Positions 58,148 through 64,000 of a stretch of 64,000 nucleotides of DNA are shown here, piece after piece (the stretch's first letter is position 1; every line of letters begins with the position of its first letter). The stretch is from Chelydra serpentina. Lineage: Eukaryota > Chordata > Testudines > Chelydridae. The notes below the pieces were generated by a model. It did not search any database and was not told the DNA's origin. It was given only the letters and a program-made list of their open reading frames with translations. Made by a program: the position numbers and the translations under genes. The stretch is taken from the NCBI GenBank assembly GCA_037349315.1, contig JBAIAC010000059.1:20492501-20556500 (forward strand), in the 5' to 3' direction.

Positions 58148-58990
58148 GAAGCTGGGAGGAGTTGCAAGTGCATTGGAGGATAGGATTATAATTCAAAATG
58201 ATCTGGAGAAATGGTCTGAAGTAATAGGATGAAATTCAATAAGGACAAATGCAAAGTACTCCACTTAGGAAGGAACAATCATTGCACACCTACAAAATGG
58301 GAAATGACTGCCTAGAAAGGAGTGGTGTGGAAAGGGATCTGGGGGTCATAGTGGATCACAAGCTAAATATGAGTCAACAGTGTAGCGCTGTTGCAAAAAA
58401 AGCAAACATCATTCTGGGATGTATTAGCAGGAGTATTGTAAGCAAGACACGAGAAGTAATTCTTCCACTCTACTCCGCGCTGATTAGGCCTCAACTAGAG
58501 TATTGTGTCCAGTTCTGGGCATCACATTTCAGGAAAGATGTGGACAAATTGGAGAAAGTCCAGAGAAGAGCAACAAAAATGATTAAAGGTCTAGAAAACA
58601 TGACCTATAAGGGAAGATTGACACAATTGGGTTTGTTTAGTCTGGAGAAGAGAAGACTGAGAGGGGACATGACAACAGTTTTCAGGTACATAAAAGATTG
58701 TTACAAGGAGGAGGGAGAAAAATTGTTCTTAACCTCTGAGGATAGGACAAGAAGCAATAGGCTTAAATTGCAGCAAAGGCAGTTTAAGTTGGACAGTAGG
58801 AACAACTTCCTAACTGTCAGAGTGGTTAAGCACTGGAATAAATTGCCTAGGGAGGTTGTGGAATCTCTATCATTGGCGATTTTTAAGAGCAGGTTAGACA
58901 AACACCTGTCTGGTATGGTCTAGATAATCCTTAGTCCTGCCATGAGTGCAGGGGGACTAGATGACCTCTTGAGGTCCCTTACAGTCCTAT
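58148..58990 (+). mobile_element. CR1 LINE, 5'-truncated 3' end
   Basis: From GCTGGGAGGAGTTGCAAGTG the CR1 RT thumb region is readable, first in a broken frame. A clean frame then runs 58249-58923 with RDLGVIVDHKLNMSQQCSAV, LIRPQLEYCVQFWASHFRKD and [16 protein letters not shown]. It ends at the CR1 3' terminus GACCTCTTGAGGTCCC with CCTATGATT. It differs clearly from the copy at 49565, so it belongs to another CR1 subfamily. Confidence 0.92.
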
Positions 58991-59274
58991 GATTTGTAAG
59001 GCGAACCCCCCAAAAAATCTGAGATGGCAAAGATTTCAAAAAGAACTTCTAAAAGCTTCCTGTGCTAAGTTACAAAATCTTTATTACAAAATTGCTTAAA
59101 CTCAGTTCTCCTTCCAACATTTGTTGTGTGTCTAATTTGGAGACTGACTTCACTGAAACAGGATTTTAGTCTTTTAAATCACAATACAGCCTTAACTTTG
59201 GAGTTACTACTGAGAGGCTCGCAGTGTGGGCATCGCTAGCGAAAGGTAACTTCCTGCGGACTAAAACTCTTAGT

Positions 59275-59577
59275 CAGGGGTGGCTCCAGGCACCAGTGCA
59301 GCAAGTGCATGCCTGGGGCGGCAAGCTGTGGGGGGCGGCGTGATGGTAGCTGTGAGGGCGGCAGTCAGGCAGCCTTCGATGGCATTTCTGTGGGAGGTCC
59401 GCCGGTCCCGCGGCTTCGGTGGCAATTTCGCAGTGGGTCTGCCAATGGTGCGGGACCGGCGGAGCACCCGCAGAAACGCCGCCGAATCCGCGTGACCAGC
59501 AGACCGCCCACAGGTGTGCCGCCAAAGGCCGCCTGACTGCCGTGTTTGGGGCGGCAAAAAACATAGCGCCGCCCCTA
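59275..59577. mobile_element. hAT MITE (CAGGGGTGGCTCC family)
   Basis: A 303-bp GC-rich element from CAGGGGTGGCTCCAGGCACC to GCGCCGCCCCTA, with an exact 8-bp TSD CTCTTAGT (59267-59274 and 59578-59585). Open frames through it are compositional. Confidence 0.88.
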
Positions 59578-59585
59578 CTCTTAGT

Positions 59586-62010
59586 CATTGAATTAGTTTG
59601 TTTAGGTTGGAAGAAGGTTGAGGTTATCCAACATGTTCAGAATTCCTGACCTAATGTCAACTGCTTTTCTTAATTGAGACAGCCCCAAGGGGGCTTTAAT
59701 CTCCTTTTCGACAGACTGTGGAGCTCTGCATTACCTTGACTACTACAGCAAATTCAAAAGGATGTCCCAAAGCAAATGAAAATACTCTGTATTTTAAATG
59801 TGGATGCATAGGTTCCTCAAAGAAAAGTAGTAGTTAACCTTTTGGGATACATTTGGATTTTCTTGAGCTGAGAGACCAAATGCAGCAGCTTACTTGGCAA
59901 TCCTCTTATTGAAGTTGATGAGAGCCTTGATAAAGGACTGCAAGATCTATCCCTAGGACAATAGAGCTCCACTGTCCTTCTAAATAGGATGCAGAGTGTT
60001 GCAGCTAAGTTTTAAACTTTGTGTTTTCTGATTCACTTTACCTTAGTAAACATACACTGTTTAATCTCATCTGGATTGAATTGGACTGTTCTGGTTGGTG
60101 GTGGTGAGGGGAAATACTGACTTGAAACATGCACTAATTACTTTCTAGATTTTAAAGTGGTAACAAAGGAGAATTTAACTATTAGGTGGGCTACCTGACA
60201 GGGAAGGGCTGATTCAGAGAACCAGCCCCACAGGTATTGTGTTAATTTAAAACGGGGTGGGTTTCCTAACACCTGAGGGACAAAGTGGATAGTCTTACCC
60301 TTGACAGTAATACATTGATAACTTAGTACAGCGGGTGTTTCATCTACCAGTTAATTTCTTATGGTTGTGTAAACAGTAAGATTGACTTTATATTATTTCA
60401 TGGAGTAGCTTTAACACCAACTCCAGACCAGTTTAAATGTGTTAACGTGAACTCAAAGGGCTAAATTGCCAACAGCACATGATTAAACATTACGGGGGTG
60501 TTGTTTGCTAAACTACAGGGGGAGAGTATACTTTATTTGGTATGCTTTCAAAACGAGGCCTGCTTTCTCTACACTCCTGTAAGATTTTTGGGTGATTTAT
60601 GGAGTTTAATTCTTAGAGTAAGTGTAATTTGCCTTCATTGTACTCCAGCATCAACTTTCTCCACATTGATACAGTAAGTACTATTTCATTACTTCAAGAG
60701 CAGTGGAAGCTCCTCATAGTAGAAACAGAAGCTATTTGTCTGCCTTGTTATGAGGTGTTTTTTGTTTTTTTTTTAAATTCATGAAGTTGACTTTTAGCAC
60801 ACCTTTACGTATCTTTAATGCTTACCCATTTTTGCTAGCCATGCTGATCAAGAGGCTTAAAATAGATCTCACTGACCTTGGCAAAGCTATTAGAGGGAGC
60901 AGATCCAATGGATTGCAGTTCTCCTTCTCTGTGGAAATGGTCCAAAATACAGGTCAGATAAAACGTTTCTAATTGTACACAAATTAGTGGGTTTGTGTTT
61001 TACAGTTCTGGTGTTGGAGTTTCCAGGCATTTGAGCTTGGCTCACCTTTGTCAGACTTCCACTCAAAACCCTACTTGTAGCCTTTATTATGCAGTTCCCC
61101 ACTGCATTTTACTGGGGCCACTTCATGTGTTTTTTCATTAACCTTGCCTGTGTACAGTAGCCATAAGAATTTAGCTGTTTTACTCTGGCCATGAGATGAC
61201 ACGCCCTTCTCCACCTTAAGATCACAGGCACAATTGAGAGGCACCAAGTTGTGGGGCCAATATCTTCATTTTACCCCTGGAACTCCAGTCACAGTATTTA
61301 ATGCCACCATTGATCAGGAGTAATAGATCTAAGGTCACTCTGCCCAGGTATTGTGAATGACAATAGACTTTTGTTCCACCTTTCTTGGGGCTGGCAGACT
61401 TTCAGCAGTTTGCAACCATATCAGTGATTTTCGCCCTAACCTTCTAACTTGCAGAATTAAGCTAACACAGTGCTCAGGCAAGCCTGCTCTTGGATTGGTT
61501 TTTGTTCATAGTGCCTTGCTTTAGTGTCCACTAATTTTACCTCAAGCATCTGGGTAAAATTATGTTAATTTGTCATGAATTTGCGTGAGTTGTCTGCTGC
61601 TGCTCACCAGAAAAGTACAGGGTTAGAGCTGTCCATGTACTAGTTGGTTAGTCCACATAGTGGCAGTATTGTAACATAATTCCTACTGTACACCAGCTGA
61701 CTTTCAAGGAATTGTATTTCAGAAGTGAAAGAACATCAGAAGATAGGGAGAACTGAAGTTGGATGTTGGCACAAGAATGAATCCCTGTCCTGTAGAGATG
61801 TAGGTCCTTGACAGAACAGTAATTATGTATGCTTTATATACAGGATCTATATTAATTCTGTTAAGTACTTAGTACAGATTTCCCAGCAATTCATCGCTTT
61901 CCCTGAGGGTAGGGTAGGCTGCTTTTTGGAATCTGACCTTGAAGAATCTGTACCATTATAGTGGTGCTCCTAGGAACAGCTAGCTTCTGCCATCAGATTA
62001 CTTCCTAAGC
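59586..62010 (+). other. CHID1: CHID1 intron sequence, no gene
   Basis: AT-rich. A 63-codon frame at 60781-60972 was considered as an exon and rejected. No other feature recognised. Confidence 0.6.
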
Positions 62011-62231
62011 CAAGGGTTCTCAAACTGGGGGGTTGGGACCCCTCAGGGGATCATGAGGCTATTACATGTGGGGTCATGAGCTGTCAGCCTCCACCCCAAA
62101 CACTGCTTTGCCTCCAGCATTTATAATGGTGTTAAATATATAAAAACGTTCTTTTAATTTATAAGGGGAGGTTGCACTCAGAGGCTTGCTATGTGAAAGG
62201 GGTCACCAGTAAAAAAGCTTGAGAACCACTA
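62011..62231. mobile_element. hAT MITE (CAGTGGTTCTCAAAC family), copy 2
   Basis: It begins CAAGGGTTCTCAAACTGGGG and ends AGCTTGAGAACCACTA, with an exact 8-bp TSD TCCTAAGC (62003-62010 and 62232-62239). It is the same family as 45915-46134 in the opposite orientation (GCTATGTGAAAGGGGTCACC is the inverse of that copy's left part). Confidence 0.9.
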
Positions 62232-63175
62232 TCCTAAGCCATCAGATGGCAAGACAGCAAGGAGATCTGGCTTCCTTATGGGATTTGTACTTTTATACTC
62301 TAGTCTGAACCTGCTTATGTTGTAAAAGTGAATTAGCCTGCTGACTTTAAGCACCACTCCCTGTGGGCTATAGCAGCCAACAACTGACCAGCAGGAATTG
62401 TGCACGTGTGTCAAAGCAAATGCAGAAATGTGTAACAGATGTCACATCAGTTACCTGACAACAGGATCTGCTGAAGTTTTGTAAAATTCTGCTTTTTGAA
62501 AAGGGATCAGGGTTGCGGAGCTGTAACTAAGAACACAAGAGTTCTAAACCTAAATAAATGCACACTTGAATACTAATGTGATAAATGACAAAATTGGCTT
62601 TTCTGATTGATCCTTCCAGTGAACTTGTAGTATGTTAGCTGTAAGGAGGAAGTTGATTGACTGTGGAAATGTCTTACATTTCTTAATATTCTATCATAGC
62701 ATTATGGAAAAAAGCTCATAGACCATTCAGTACTGCTCCCAATGCTGGATTATTCCATACGGTACACTTCGTAGTATTTTGGTCAATTCCAAATTAAAAT
62801 CCATTAAGTGATATGGCTTGTTGGTTGCCTGGGTATGCTAGTCTACAGCCTAATAGACTTTGCTGTCAGAAATTTTCTCTTTCTTAATTCCATCCTTCCA
62901 TCCCATTACTCCTAGTTATACCCCATAGCACACCAAACTCCCTTCCTTCTGCTTCTACCATTCCAATATTTGTAGACTTCCCAGCTCTCCTGTTCAACCA
63001 CCTAGTATTCGTTTAGCATTTTTAATAATTCTCTCAGAATAGATCATAAAAATATGGTGGGAAATGCAACCAGTAAGGTTTGTATACATAACTAGTTACC
63101 CAATTTAGCAAAGATTCTTATAACTTTTTGCTGTAGTTTTTTTTTTTTTTTTTTTGCTTGTAGCTTTTTGCAGTA
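62232..63175 (+). other. CHID1: CHID1 intron sequence, no feature
   Basis: AT-rich intronic DNA ending in a T20-like tract at 63138-63157. Nothing recognised. Confidence 0.6.
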
Positions 63176-64000
63176 CAGTAACTCCTTGCTTAACGTTATA
63201 GTTATGCGCCTGAAAAATGCTACTTTAAGCGAAATGATGTTAAGTGAATCCAATTTCCCCATAAGAATTAATGTAAATAGGGGGAGTTAGGTTCCAGGGA
63301 AATTTTTTTATATCTATATACACAGTGTGTATATAAAAATAATATATGCACACACAGCATACGTTTTAAACAGTTTAATACAGTACACTGCAATGATGAT
63401 TGTGAAGCTTGATTGAGGTGGTGGAGTCAAAGGGTGGAAGAGTGTGGGATATTTCCCAGGGAATGCCTTACTGCTAAATGATGAACTTGAGCCCTCATGG
63501 GTTAACACCAGGGGTGAAAGTAACTTAAAGGACTTACTGGTACGCCGGAGTCCTGAGCAGGGTGGGGGTGGCGCTCAACCCGAAGAGGCAGGGTCTTTAA
63601 ATCCCTGGGCTCCGGCTGGGGTAGCGGCGGAAGCCAGGGGCTCCGACCGTGATTTAAAGGGCCCTTTAAATCACCACCTGAGCCATCTCCACCACCCAGG
63701 GGCTCTGGCAGTGGGGCTCTGGTGGCAATTTAAAGGGCCCTGGGCTCCGGCCACTGCCGGTAGCCCCAGGCCCTTTAAATCGCTGGCCTGAGGAAGTCGG
63801 TCCAGTCCGGCACAGTATACCAGCTCTTGCCGGTATGCTGTACCAGCTTACTTTCACCTCTGGTTAACACATTGTTGTTAATGTAGCCTCACACTCTACA
63901 AGGCAGCACGAATGGAAATTCTGACTGCTCAAGTTCCCCTTAAATCATGTTTTCTGTTTATCTCTTATAAAGTGGACCGGACATGGTTATCTTTAATTTA
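63176..64000. mobile_element. Tigger/mariner-like non-autonomous element (left part)
   Basis: CAGTAACTCCTTGCTTAACG, then TTTAAGCGAAATGATGTTAA and CCAATTTCCCCATAAGAATT, match the long terminal inverted repeat I associate with Tigger-type (pogo/Tc1-mariner) elements. The interior (ATTGTGAAGCTTGATTGAGG, ATATTTCCCAGGGAATGCC) continues past the nested MITE to the window edge, so the right end and TA TSD are not seen. Confidence 0.65.
63509..63862. mobile_element. hAT MITE (CAGGGGTGAAAGTAA family) nested in Tigger-like element
   Basis: A 354-bp element with ends CAGGGGTGAAAGTAA / TTACTTTCACCTCTG and an exact 8-bp TSD GTTAACAC (63501-63508 and 63863-63870). The centre has repeated GGGCCCTTTAAATC/GATTTAAAGGGCCC palindromes around 63650-63780. 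Confidence 0.93.

Noticed and set aside
60781..60972. 63-codon plus-strand frame as a possible further CHID1 exon
   Set aside because: Its sequence does not resemble the expected next CHID1 segment (a helix after VVEVW followed by a hydrophobic strand), and the phase does not fit donor phase 2 at 57421.
63444..63791. 115-codon plus-strand frame
   Set aside because: Runs from a Tigger-like element into a GC-rich hAT MITE; a chimera of two transposons.

Overview
This is vertebrate nuclear DNA, very probably from a cryptodiran (hidden-necked) turtle. The evidence is split vertebrate exons with GT-AG introns, two CpG-island promoters, tRNA-derived SINEs of the Cry type, chicken-repeat-1 (CR1) LINE tails, and many short hAT and Harbinger DNA transposons with intact target-site duplications (TSDs). 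The species assignment comes from recalled repeat families, not from a search.

Two host genes are present, both incomplete and arranged head to head as in human 11p15.5. AP2A2 (alpha-2 subunit of the AP-2 clathrin adaptor) runs leftward. Only its first coding exon (18304-18370, minus) lies here, and positions 1-18303 appear to be its first intron. CHID1 (a GH18 chitinase-domain protein, also called SI-CLP) runs rightward from a CpG-island promoter near 37.4 kb. Six coding exons are visible (42991-43101, 46473-46622, 48216-48348, 49307-49351, 52031-52137, 57360-57421). All join in phase and give about the first 202 codons; the remaining exons lie beyond 64000. The space between the genes (about 18.4-37.4 kb) contains no recognised host gene.

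The most striking region is 18609-25482, a stack of nested transposons inserted 238 bp upstream of the AP2A2 start codon. The outermost layer is a palindromic (foldback) hAT element with the 8-bp TSD TTAATAAC. Its left arm holds a Cry SINE and its right arm holds a copy of a common interspersed repeat. That repeat is split by an apparently intact two-gene PIF/Harbinger transposon (20232-25171, TSD TAA). The Harbinger carries a spliced Myb/SANT-type DNA-binding gene (+) and an uninterrupted 435-codon DDE nuclease (-), converging on each other and each with its own poly(A) signal. A second foldback hAT at 52405-53912, in a CHID1 intron, shares the same internal inversion junction. This suggests the palindromic form itself was mobile.

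The rest is intronic or intergenic DNA filled with repeats: at least eight hAT MITEs with exact or near-exact 8-bp TSDs, Harbinger MITEs with strong hairpins, a 563-bp solo LTR with a 5-bp TSD, CR1 and L2-like LINE relics, CORE/MIR-like SINEs, a Tigger-like element, and several minisatellites. Most long open frames in GC-rich stretches are artefacts of these repeats.
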